14,614 bases of DNA. Source: an uncultured Clostridiaceae bacterium (GTDB taxonomy: Bacteria > Bacillota > Clostridia > Clostridiales > Oxobacteraceae). Positions within the stretch are counted from its first letter, which is position 1; each line of letters opens with the position of its first letter. This document shows positions 1-8,647 of the stretch, one piece after another. The translations under genes were made by a program, and so were the position numbers. Below the pieces are notes generated by a model. The model saw nothing but the letters and a program-made list of their open reading frames with translations, was not told where the DNA came from and made no database searches. Location of the stretch: contig CALCDS010000003.1 in the NCBI GenBank assembly GCA_937900065.1, forward strand, positions 1 to 14,614, written 5' to 3'.

Positions 1-3000
1 TGATTGCAAGAAAGACCTGGAGATATTTTGAGGACTTTGTGTCTTTGAAAGACAATTATCTTCCTCCCGACAACTTTCAGGAGGGACTGCCGCACGGCCT
101 GGCGCACAGGACATCTCCGACCAATATCGGACTTTATCTTGTTTCAGCACTGTCTGCATATGACTTAGGATATATATCAACATGTGATTTGATTGAAACG
201 CTGCATAAGACATTTGACAGCATGGATAAGCTTGACAGATGGAGGGGCCATTTTTACAACTGGTATGATACGGTCACAATGCAGCCTTTAAGGCCGCTTT
301 ATGTTTCAACGGTAGACAGCGGCAACCTTATAGCTTATCTCATGGTTTTGAATGAAGGGCTGAAGGAATGCATGGATAAGCCGCTTATAAATGTTTCGAT
401 TCCTTCAGGACTTATCGATACGATCAAACTGTTGAACCGGGAGATGGGAAGCGAAAAACTCGATTATAAAATACTTGAGAAGTTTTTAAATGAAAAAGTT
501 ATCGATACCGATGAGTGGCTATCAGCAATAAATGAAATGATGAATATGCTTGAAAGATTGAAAGAGCATGAAAAGTCATGCCCGTATTTTGCAAAAGTTT
601 ATGACTTGTTTCACAGCTTCAAAAAAGAAATGGAAAATACGATGCCATGGATAGAGTATACTGACACGATTCCAGATGAGGTGCAAAAGCAGCTTAAGGA
701 AAATCCGGATGTTTCAGATGCTGTTTCAGGCATCTTATCCAGATTTAAGGCATCGATTTCTCTAAACGGCCTAAGCCGGGAATATACGGAAGCATTTAAA
801 AGCTTGAATTCCATTATATCGTCTCTTTCAAAAGAGGAGAAAGAGATGGCATTATGGCTTAAGAATCTTAAATCAAAGCTCATTGTATCATATCTTTATG
901 TCAATAGAACAATGAGCACTATAAGAGAAATAATAAAAAGGTCTGATATGATTATCAAAGACACGGAATTTAAACCATTGTTTGATGATAGAAGGCAGCT
1001 TTTTTCAATAGGCTACAATGCCGAAGATGAACAGCTGACCCGCTCATACTATGACCTTTTGGCTTCTGAATCCAGGCAAACCAGTTTTATTGCGATCGCA
1101 AAGGGCGATGTGGACCAGAAGCACTGGTTCAGGATGGACCGCTCCATGACGAGCTTTGGAAGCGCAAGAGGGCTTGTATCGTGGAGCGGTACGATGTTTG
1201 AATATCTTATGCCTCTTCTTATAATGAAAAATTATGAAAATACATTGCTTGATGCCACCTATAGATTTGCATTAAAAAGCCAGATAGAATACGGAAGGAT
1301 GCGAAACGTACCTTGGGGAGTGTCCGAATCGGGATACAATTCATTTGACATAAATTTGAATTATCAATACAGGGCCTTTGGCGTACCGAGGCTTGGACTA
1401 AAGCGCGGCCTGGTAAATGATATTGTTATTGCTCCATATGCCAGCATAATGGCATCAATGGTGGATGTACAATCGGCCGTAAAGAATTTGAGACTTTTAT
1501 CGTCACTTGGAGCTGAAGGCGAATACGGTTTTTATGAAGCTGTGGATTACACGCCTGAAAGAGTAAAGGCAGGCAAAAAGTATGCGATTGTAAAGAGTTT
1601 TATGGTGCATCATCATGGAATGAGCATGCTTTCATTTGACAATGTGATAAATGGGGAGATAATGCAGCTTAGATTTCACAATAATCCGATGGTAAAAGCA
1701 TGTGAGCTCCTGCTTCAAGAAAAAGTTCCATACGGCATAATGTTTACCAAGGATATCGAAGAAGAAATAAGCCAGCATGATTGGAAGCGCAAATCTGATG
1801 AGGAATATATAAAGGAGCTTAAAGGATATGAGACAGCGTTTCCACAGGTGCATGTCATATCCAATGGAAACTATCATACCATGATTACAAGCCGCGGCGA
1901 TGGATTTTCACGCGTAGGCGGCATATCAGTGACAAGATGGAATGAAAAATTATTATATAACGGGTATGGCATGTTCTTCTATATAAGGAATATAAACTCG
2001 AATGAGGCATGGTCGGCTTCATATGAGCCTATGAGAAAAAAACCTGAAGAATATAAGGTCGTGTTTTCTTCGGATAAAGCCGAATACTGCAGGACCGACG
2101 GAAATATAGACACCCGTATGGAAATCGTAATATCGCCTGAAGACAATGTGGAAATAAGAACTATATCGCTTACGAATCATAGTTCACATTTCCGCATAAT
2201 CGAAGTTACGAGTTATTTTGAAGTTGTGCTCTCACCCATAGGAGCCGACATGGCGCACCCTGCTTTCAATAATCTGTTTGTAAAGACGGAATTTGTTCCT
2301 GATAAAAACATATTGCTTGCAAACAAGAGGCCTAAGCAATCAAAGCAGAAGCCTTTATGGCTTTTCCATACCGTGTTTGTCGAGGGTGAGACTGTCGGAG
2401 CGTTGCAGTATGAGACCGATAGGTCCAGATTCATAGGCAGGGGAAGAAACCTTCAAAATCCTGCTGCAATGGATATAGATAGCAGGCTTTCGGGAACCTT
2501 TGGAGCTGTGCTTGACCCCATAATGAGCATAAGAAAAAGGATCAGGATAAAATCTGGGGAGACTGTAAAAATTTCATATTTGATCGGAATAGCGGATTCG
2601 AAGAGCGATGCTTTGAATCTTGCTGAAAAGTATAACGGCAAAGCCGCGGTGAGCAGGGCTTTTGAGCTTGCATGGACGCAAAGCCAGGTGGAGGCAAGAT
2701 ATTTGAATTTGATAAGCAGGGATATAGAGCTTTACCAGATGATGCTATCCCATATATTTTATATAAGCCCGTTAAGGCGGGAGAGGGAAGATATGATAAG
2801 GAAAAATGCAAAAGGCCAGTCAGGGCTCTGGCAGTATGGCATATCCGGAGATTTTCCAATAGTTCTGGTAACTGTAGAGAGTGGAGACGACCTAAGCATT
2901 GTTGAAGATGCGGTGAAAGCCCATGAGTTCTGGAGGAGCAAGGGCCTTAAAATCGATATGATAATATTGAATGAGGATGCCGGGAACTATCTTCAGGAAT

Positions 3001-5660
3001 TTAACGATAGGATTCGAAAAGTGATTCTATCAAATAGAGGAGGAAATGTGCAGGATAAGCCTGGGGGGATATTTTTAAGGCAGGCAAGTATTATGGATGA
3101 GGAATCGCTAAATCTTATATTTTCTGTTTCGAGGATAGTTTTCAGCGCAAGCAATGGCTCGCTCCGCCAGCAGCTTAAAATCAAAAATTTCAGTCAAAAT
3201 AGGGCGAAGAGAGATCTTCCTGTGTTTCACAACATATATCAGGGCGTACCCGAAACTTTGGAAGAGCTTACCTTTTTTAATGGGTTAGGCGGATTTAAAA
3301 AAGACGGTTCGGAATATGTGATATGGCTTGAAGGCAAGGTCGATACGCCTGCTCCATGGTCCAACATAATATGCAATGAAGAATTCGGGTGCCTTGTGAC
3401 GTCATCAGGTTCGGGATATACCTGGGCTGAAAACAGCAGGGAGTTTAAGATTTCACCATGGTCAAACGATGCTGTAATGGATCCTCCCGGTGAGATATTG
3501 TATTTGGTCGATGAAGCTGAAGGAGGGCCTTGGTCCATAACGCCGCTTCCGGTAAGAGAGGATGAACCTTATACGATAAGGCATGGATTCGGGTACAGCA
3601 TCTTTGAGCATGTAAGCCATGGGATAAAACAGGAGATGACCGTGTTTGTGCCAAACTCGGGAAGGATAAAGATCGTCAAGATAAGGCTCAAGAATATATC
3701 CTATTCTAAAAGAAAGATGAAAGCATGCTATTATATGAGGCCGGTTTTAGGTGTCAACACTCAAATGACAGCACCATTCATCGTATCGGGCATAGATGAC
3801 AATCAAAGCCTGATTATTAGAAATACCTACAGCGATGATTTTCCAGGCCGTGTTGTTGTAGTGGATTGTTCTGAAAAAAAGAGGTCCGTAACCGGGGACA
3901 ATGTGGAGTTTATGGGCTTATCGGGTGAGATCGGCGTACCTGAGGCCCTTTTAGGAGATGAGTTGTCTAAAAGGGTTGGGGCAGGTTTTGACCCTTGTGC
4001 TGCGGTCATGGTAAAGGTTGAACTTTTGCAAAATGAAGAGAAAGTGATAGTTTTTACCATAAGTGAAGGGGAAGATGAAAAGAGCGCATCAGCTTTGGCA
4101 TTAAAATATAGGGATGTCTATCAGGTCGACAGGGCTTTGAGAGAGACTAAGGGATTCTGGAGAAACCTTTTAAGTGTAATACATGTAAATACTCCGGATA
4201 TATCATTGAATATGCTTACAAACGGTTGGCTCATGTACCAGACAATATGCTGCAGACTGTGGGGCAGATCGGCATTTTACCAATCCGGGGGAGCATATGG
4301 TTTCAGGGATCAGCTCCAGGATGCCATGGCTGCATCGTATGTCTATCCTGAATTGGCCAAAAAGCAAATAATACTCCACAGCTCACACCAGTTTCTGGAA
4401 GGAGATGTGCAGCATTGGTGGCACCCGATAAGCGGCAAGGGCGTAAGGACGAGATTTTCAGACGACAGGCTCTGGCTTCCATATGTGGTAGCCGATTATA
4501 TTAAGGTCACAGATGATATGAGCATACTGGATGTTGAAACGCCCTTTTTGGAAGATGAACCGCTCAAAGAAGGTGAAGATGAAAGGTATAAAAATCCTAA
4601 GATTTCCGATGTTTCAGGCACGATATACGAGCACTGCATAAGGGCGATTGAGAAATCTTTGAATTTTGGAGAACATGGGATACCTCTTATGGGAAGCGGC
4701 GATTGGAATGACGGTATGAATAACGTTGGAGACAAAGGCCGTGGAGAGAGCATATGGCTTGGATGGTTCCTCTATAAAATATTGAAGGAATTTGCGTCAA
4801 TATGCACTGCACTGGACGATGGAGAAAGGTCTGAAAGATATTTAAAGACAGCTGATGATATAGCATCTTGTATAGAAAAGAACGGATGGGATGGAAGCTG
4901 GTACAGGAGGGCTTATTTTGATGACGGCACTCCGCTTGGATCGGCGTCAAACAGTGAATGCCAGATAGATTCGATAGCCCAGTCGTGGTCTGTGATATCT
5001 GGCGGAGGAAATCCAAAACGTTCCCATGAGGCAATGGTTGCTCTTGAGAATTATCTTGTAAACAAGGATGCGGGAATAATAATGCTGCTTACGCCTCCAT
5101 TTGATACAGGCGACCTAAATCCCGGGTATATCAAGGGATATGTGCCTGGAGTGAGAGAAAACGGAGGACAGTATACTCATGCTGCGGTATGGGTTATACT
5201 GGCGCAGGCAATGATGGGATCTGGAGACAAGGCTTGGGAACTTTTCAGGATGATAAATCCGATCAACCATACTTTAACGCAAATGAACTGCGCAAAATAT
5301 AAAGTGGAACCATATGTGCTTGCATCAGATGTATATGGAGTGGAACCTCAAACAGGAAGGGGCGGGTGGACATGGTACACAGGAGCTGCAGGATGGATGT
5401 ACAGGGTGGTCGTCGAGCACATGCTCGGGCTTAAATTAAAAGGCAGCAGTTTAAGTATAGAGCCTTGTATACCGTGTAAATGGAAAGAATATGCGATAGA
5501 GTACAGATATATGGATACGCATTATGTTATATCTGTTAAGAATTTATCGGGATATAACCGAGGCGTGATGTCGATCCGGTTGGATGGAAGATTTTTAAAC
5601 GATAAAAAAATCAAGCTCGTAGATGACAGACTGAAGCATACCATTGAGATCGTGCTTTGA
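1..5660 (+). CDS. Cyclic beta-1,2-glucan synthase, C-terminal part (5' end off-window)
   Basis: The reading frame is open from base 3, giving 1885 visible residues. The codons before the first GTG already match the family (TWRYFEDF), so that GTG is not the start. NdvB/ChvB-type synthases are about 2,800-2,900 residues, so roughly 1,000 N-terminal residues (membrane GT84 glucosyltransferase) are missing. Visible order: cyclization domain (GH189, 'glycoamylase' Pfam), about residues 1-600, opening with LPPDNFQEG and AHRTSPTNIG; Glu356 (ASES) and Glu442 (GVSESG) are the likely catalytic pair. Two beta-sandwich GT36/GH94-type segments follow, from about 617 and about 1074. Last is the GH94 alpha/alpha barrel with FRDQLQD (1434), GDWNDGMN (Asp1567, general-acid region) and GRGGWTWYTG (near 1785). 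In the family, the GT84 part builds linear beta-1,2-glucan from UDP-glucose, GH94 trims it by phosphorolysis, and GH189 closes the ring. I see no frameshift. The product could instead be a linear glucan. Confidence 0.93.
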   Translation, partial: IARKTWRYFEDFVSLKDNYLPPDNFQEGLPHGLAHRTSPTNIGLYLVSALSAYDLGYISTCDLIETLHKTFDSMDKLDRWRGHFYNWYDTVTMQPLRPLYVSTVDSGNLIAYLMVLNEGLKECMDKPLINVSIPSGLIDTIKLLNREMGSEKLDYKILEKFLNEKVIDTDEWLSAINEMMNMLERLKEHEKSCPYFAKVYDLFHSFKKEMENTMPWIEYTDTIPDEVQKQLKENPDVSDAVSGILSRFKASISLNGLSREYTEAFKSLNSIISSLSKEEKEMALWLKNLKSKLIVSYLYVNRTMSTIREIIKRSDMIIKDTEFKPLFDDRRQLFSIGYNAEDEQLTRSYYDLLASESRQTSFIAIAKGDVDQKHWFRMDRSMTSFGSARGLVSWSGTMFEYLMPLLIMKNYENTLLDATYRFALKSQIEYGRMRNVPWGVSESGYNSFDINLNYQYRAFGVPRLGLKRGLVNDIVIAPYASIMASMVDVQSAVKNLRLLSSLGAEGEYGFYEAVDYTPERVKAGKKYAIVKSFMVHHHGMSMLSFDNVINGEIMQLRFHNNPMVKACELLLQEKVPYGIMFTKDIEEEISQHDWKRKSDEEYIKELKGYETAFPQVHVISNGNYHTMITSRGDGFSRVGGISVTRWNEKLLYNGYGMFFYIRNINSNEAWSASYEPMRKKPEEYKVVFSSDKAEYCRTDGNIDTRMEIVISPEDNVEIRTISLTNHSSHFRIIEVTSYFEVVLSPIGADMAHPAFNNLFVKTEFVPDKNILLANKRPKQSKQKPLWLFHTVFVEGETVGALQYETDRSRFIGRGRNLQNPAAMDIDSRLSGTFGAVLDPIMSIRKRIRIKSGETVKISYLIGIADSKSDALNLAEKYNGKAAVSRAFELAWTQSQVEARYLNLISRDIELYQMMLSHIFYISPLRREREDMIRKNAKGQSGLWQYGISGDFPIVLVTVESGDDLSIVEDAVKAHEFWRSKGLKIDMIILNEDAGNYLQEFNDRIRKVILSNRGGNVQDKPGGIFLRQASIMDEESLNLIFSVSRIVFSASNGSLRQQLKIKNFSQNRAKRDLPVFHNIYQGVPETLEELTFFNGLGGFKKDGSEYVIWLEGKVDTPAPWSNIICNEEFGCLVTSSGSGYTWAENSREFKISPWSNDAVMDPPGEILYLVDEAEGGPWSITPLPVREDEPYTIRHGFGYSIFEHVSHGIKQEMTVFVPNSGRIKIVKIRLKNISYSKRKMKACYYMRPVLGVNTQMTAPFIVSGIDDNQSLIIRNTYSDDFPGRVVVVDCSEKKRSVTGDNVEFMGLSGEIGVPEALLGDELSKRVGAGFDPCAAVMVKVELLQNEEKVIVFTISEGEDEKSASALALKYRDVYQVDRALRETKGFWRNLLSVIHVNTPDISLNMLTNGWLMYQTICCRLWGRSAFYQSGGAYGFRDQLQDAMAASYVYPELAKKQIILHSSHQFLEGDVQHWWHPISGKGVRTRFSDDRLWLPYVVADYIKVTDDMSILDVETPFLEDEPLKEGEDERYKNPKISDVSGTIYEHCIRAIEKSLNFGEHGIPLMGSGDWNDGMNNVGDKGRGESIWLGWFLYKILKEFASICTALDDGERSERYLKTADDIASCIEKNGWDGSWYRRAYFDDGTPLGSASNSECQIDSIAQSWSVISGGGNPKRSHEAMVALENYLVNKDAGIIMLLTPPFDTGDLNPGYIKGYVPGVRENGGQYTHAAVWVILAQAMMGSGDKAWELFRMINPINHTLTQMNCAKYKVEPYVLASDVYGVEPQTGRGGWTWYTGAAGWMYRVVVEHMLGLKLKGSSLSIEPCIPCKWKEYAIEYRYMDTHYVISVKNLSGYNRGVMSIRLDGRFLNDKKIKLVDDRLKHTIEIVL

Positions 5661-5706
5661 AATAGTTGCTTAAAATGTTTAGAAAGGCTCATATAACCTG
5701 GCTTTT

Positions 5707-5789
5707 GGCCCTGCTAAAATATAATGCCGACTTTGATTAGTCCAAGTAAAGGAATGTTTGAAATCGATACATTTATTTTTAGCAGGGCC
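5707..5789. repeat. 13-bp perfect inverted repeat with structured 57-nt interior
   Basis: GGCCCTGCTAAAA (5707-5719) is the exact reverse complement of TTTTAGCAGGGCC (5777-5789). The interior can form two small hairpins: GACT/AGTC (5729-5732 with 5739-5742) and AATGT/ACATT (5753-5757 with 5769-5773). Together these suggest a three-way junction. It lies 46 bp after the glucan synthase stop and upstream of the Rex site. It may be the 3' structure or terminator of that gene, although only a broken T run (TTTGGTTT) follows. The symmetry is certain; the function is not. Confidence 0.55.
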
Positions 5790-5826
5790 TTTGGTTTAAG
5801 ATTTTAATCAAAAATATATTAAAAAA

Positions 5827-5844
5827 TTGTTAATAGTTTAACAA
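5827..5844. promoter_or_regulatory. Rex operator upstream of adhE
   Basis: The 18-bp element TTGTTAA-N4-TTAACAA (spacer TAGT) is a perfect palindrome. It matches the consensus recognised by Rex, the NADH/NAD+-sensing repressor of Firmicutes. It sits 85 bp before the start of adhE, a classic Rex-regulon gene. It either covers the -35 of a promoter using TTGTTA (5827) and TATAGC (5849), or lies just upstream of one using TATAAT at 5874-5879. Expected behaviour is repression at low NADH and derepression when NADH builds up. The rex gene is not in the window. Confidence 0.9.
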
Positions 5845-5873
5845 AAAGTATAGCCTTGTGCTGAAAATTTATA

Positions 5874-5879
5874 TATAAT
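5874..5879 (+). promoter_or_regulatory. Likely -10 box of the adhE promoter
   Basis: A perfect TATAAT lies 50 bp before the adhE start in an AT-rich stretch. No good -35 is found 16-18 bp upstream (TAGCCT or neighbours). The promoter may therefore need an activator, or the real promoter may be the alternative pair inside the Rex site (TTGTTA 5827, TATAGC 5849). Confidence 0.45.
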
Positions 5880-5929
5880 ATGAGTATGAAACATATAAAA
5901 CTTTTATAGTAAAAAAGAGGTGCGCTAAA

Positions 5930-8518
5930 TTGGCGGTAACAAATGTTGAGGAATTAAAACTAAAGCTTGAGCAAGTTAGAAAAGCACAGAGGCGATATTC
6001 ACAATACAGCCAGGATGAGGTTGACGAGATATTCAGGCAGGCGGCCCTGGCAGCAAGCGATGCAAGGATCAGGCTCGCTAAAATAGCCGTTGATGAGACT
6101 GGAATGGGGATAGTTGAGGATAAGGTCATCAAAAACCATTTTGCATCAGAATACATTTATAATAAATACAAGGATGAAAAGACATGCGGGGTTATTGAGA
6201 AGGATGAGGCATTCGGCATTGAAAGGATTGCAGAACCGATAGGGGTTATTGCTGCAATAGTGCCGACGACCAATCCAACATCGACTGCAATATTCAAATC
6301 GCTGCTTGCACTTAAAACGAGGAACGGCATAATATTTTCACCTCACCCGAGGGCAAAGAAGGCTACGATTGCAGCAGCCAAAATAGTTCTTGATGCAGCG
6401 GTAAAAGCGGGAGCCCCTCAGGATATAATAGGATGGATCGATGAGCCTACAATAGAGCTTTCAAATGATTTGATGAGACAGTGTGATATCATACTGGCGA
6501 CAGGCGGGCCGGGAATGGTCAAAGCAGCTTATTCCTCCGGAAAACCAGCAATAGGCGTTGGAGCCGGGAATACCCCTGCGATAATCGATGAAACAGCTCA
6601 TATAAAGATGGCTGTAAATTCAATCCTTCTTTCAAAAACATTTGATAACGGGGTCATATGCGCATCTGAACAGTCAGTTATAGTGCTAGAGCCCATATAT
6701 GAAGAAGTTAAGAGGGAATTTGAAGAGAGGGGTGCATACATTCTTAAAGAAGATGAGATAGACAAGGTAAGGGATATAATCTTTAAAGGCAGCTCAGTGA
6801 ATGCCGAAATTGTGGGGCAAAGTGCTTGTAAGATTGCCAATATAGCCGGGATAACAGTTCCAGAAGCTTCAAAGGTCTTGATAGGAGAAGTTGAGGCAAT
6901 AGATAAAGATGAGCCTTTTGCGCATGAAAAGCTTTCTCCGATTCTTGCCATGTATAAGGCAAAGACTTTCGATGAAGCGCTTGACAAGGCCGAAGCTTTG
7001 GTTGAGCTTGGGGGAATAGGACATACCTCTGTTTTATATACCGACCAGGTGAGGTCCAGGGAAAGGATCAAAAAGTTCGGGGCCAGGATGAAAACAGGAA
7101 GAACGATCATAAACATGCCTTCTTCACAAGGCGCGATAGGTGACATTTACAATTTCAGGCTGGCGCCCTCTTTAACGCTCGGTTGCGGTTCATGGGGCGG
7201 AAATTCAGTGTCTGAAAATGTGGGAGTCAAACATCTGCTCAATATAAAGAGCGTTGCCGAAAGGAGAGAAAATATGCTTTGGTTTAGGGTCCCGGAAAAG
7301 ATATACTTCAAATTCGGCTGTACCGAACAAGCTTTAAAAGATTTGAAGAAGGCAGGAAAGCAGAGAGCATTTATTGTGACAGACAGGGTTTTGTACCGTC
7401 TCGGTTTTTTGGATAACATAGTGGAGACTCTTGAAAGAGAAGGCCTTTCAATAAAGATATTCTCGGATGTTGAACCGGATCCCACATTGAGTATTGCCAA
7501 AAAGGGTGTGGAAGAGATGAAAGGTTTCAAACCTGATGCAATAATCGCGGTCGGCGGCGGTTCACCAATGGATGCGGCCAAAATAATGTGGGTTATGTAT
7601 GAACATCCCGAAGTCAAATTTGAAGACCTTGCGATGAGGTTTATGGATATAAGAAAAAGAGTCTACACATTCCCTAAGATGGGAGACAAAGCCATGCTTG
7701 TATGCATACCTACTTCCGCAGGAACAGGCTCGGAAGTCACTCCATTTGCAGTGATAACCGATGACAGCACGGGTTTGAAATATCCTATTGCCGATTATGA
7801 GCTTACGCCTGATATGGCAATCGTTGATGCTGAGCTTACCATGAGCATGCCTAAAAAACTTACGGCAGCATCAGGAATAGATGCACTGGTGCATTCTCTT
7901 GAAGCTTATGTTTCGGTAATGGCATCCGAATATACAAACGGTCTGGCTCTTGAATCGATAAGGCTTATATTTAAATACCTTCCGATGGCTTATAATGACG
8001 GTATGAATAACATAAAGGCAAGGGAAAAGATGGCACATGCTTCCTGCATGGCAGGAATGGCCTTTGCAAATGCGTTTTTGGGAGTATGTCATTCGATGGC
8101 TCATAAACTCGGCGCAAGACATCATATAGCACATGGCCTTGCGATCGCTCTTTTAATCGATGAGGTCATAAGGTATAATGCCGTTGACAATCCGAGGAAA
8201 CAGGCCACATTCCCGCAGTATAAATATCCTAATGCAAAATGGAGGTACAGTGTGATTGCAGACTATCTAAAGCTTGGCGGAAATACCGAAGAGGAAAAAG
8301 TCGAGCTCTTGATAAAAGCAATCGATAAGTTGAAAGAAAGTGTTGGGATACCTAAAACCATAAAGGATGTTGGGATTACAAGCGAAGATTTTTATTCGAC
8401 GCTTGACGAGATGAGCGAAGAAGCCTTTGATGACCAATGCACTGTTTCAAATCCGAGATATCCCTTGATAAGCGAGATCAAGAATATGTATATCAATGCA
8501 TTTGAAGGCAGAGCATAA
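5930..8518 (+). CDS. adhE: Bifunctional acetaldehyde-CoA/alcohol dehydrogenase AdhE
   Basis: This 862-residue cytoplasmic enzyme reduces acetyl-CoA to acetaldehyde and then ethanol, using two NADH. The length is typical (E. coli AdhE is 891). The N-terminal CoA-acylating aldehyde dehydrogenase (about 1-440) has the catalytic Cys244 in NGVICASEQ and the GVGAGNTP stretch. A linker near 440-460 leads to the iron-dependent alcohol dehydrogenase, with NAD-binding GGGSPMD (542-548). Its iron ligands are Asp651, His655, His721 and His735, in GIDALVH and the following His-rich segment; these are the E. coli positions minus two. The start is TTG: AGAGGTG at 5916-5922 is well placed, and there is no in-frame ATG nearby upstream or close downstream. 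A Rex operator precedes it and a terminator follows directly, so it is probably monocistronic. AdhE proteins form spirosome filaments. All catalytic residues are present, so it should be active. Confidence 0.97.
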   Translation: MAVTNVEELKLKLEQVRKAQRRYSQYSQDEVDEIFRQAALAASDARIRLAKIAVDETGMGIVEDKVIKNHFASEYIYNKYKDEKTCGVIEKDEAFGIERIAEPIGVIAAIVPTTNPTSTAIFKSLLALKTRNGIIFSPHPRAKKATIAAAKIVLDAAVKAGAPQDIIGWIDEPTIELSNDLMRQCDIILATGGPGMVKAAYSSGKPAIGVGAGNTPAIIDETAHIKMAVNSILLSKTFDNGVICASEQSVIVLEPIYEEVKREFEERGAYILKEDEIDKVRDIIFKGSSVNAEIVGQSACKIANIAGITVPEASKVLIGEVEAIDKDEPFAHEKLSPILAMYKAKTFDEALDKAEALVELGGIGHTSVLYTDQVRSRERIKKFGARMKTGRTIINMPSSQGAIGDIYNFRLAPSLTLGCGSWGGNSVSENVGVKHLLNIKSVAERRENMLWFRVPEKIYFKFGCTEQALKDLKKAGKQRAFIVTDRVLYRLGFLDNIVETLEREGLSIKIFSDVEPDPTLSIAKKGVEEMKGFKPDAIIAVGGGSPMDAAKIMWVMYEHPEVKFEDLAMRFMDIRKRVYTFPKMGDKAMLVCIPTSAGTGSEVTPFAVITDDSTGLKYPIADYELTPDMAIVDAELTMSMPKKLTAASGIDALVHSLEAYVSVMASEYTNGLALESIRLIFKYLPMAYNDGMNNIKAREKMAHASCMAGMAFANAFLGVCHSMAHKLGARHHIAHGLAIALLIDEVIRYNAVDNPRKQATFPQYKYPNAKWRYSVIADYLKLGGNTEEEKVELLIKAIDKLKESVGIPKTIKDVGITSEDFYSTLDEMSEEAFDDQCTVSNPRYPLISEIKNMYINAFEGRA

Positions 8519-8527
8519 AGTAGAGAG

Positions 8528-8565
8528 AAAAAGTCCTATAGGAATCAGACTATAGGACTTTTTTT
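8528..8565 (+). terminator. Intrinsic terminator after adhE
   Basis: A perfect 14-bp stem, AAAAAGTCCTATAG (8528-8541) with CTATAGGACTTTTT (8550-8563), has an 8-nt loop and ends in a run of seven T (8559-8565). It begins 9 bp after the adhE stop. The opposite strand also carries a T run, so it could work in both directions. Confidence 0.93.
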
Positions 8566-8647
8566 AATTTTAGGTATAATATATACATAGGTATAAAATT
8601 TGCAAGTGTGAATTACACGGTTTTAATTAAACAGGAGGGATAAATGG

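Noticed and set aside
39..41. GTG at 39 as the start of the glucan synthase
   Set aside because: The frame is open further upstream and those codons encode conserved family residues, so the gene continues beyond the left edge.
6598..7617. Long minus-strand open frames (182 and 156 codons) inside adhE
   Set aside because: They lie antisense to a gene with complete catalytic motifs, have low-complexity Ser/Ile/Leu-rich translations, and no ribosome site was seen.
8566..8647. T-box leader for trpS
   Set aside because: The space is too short and no T-box sequence or specifier stem is visible.
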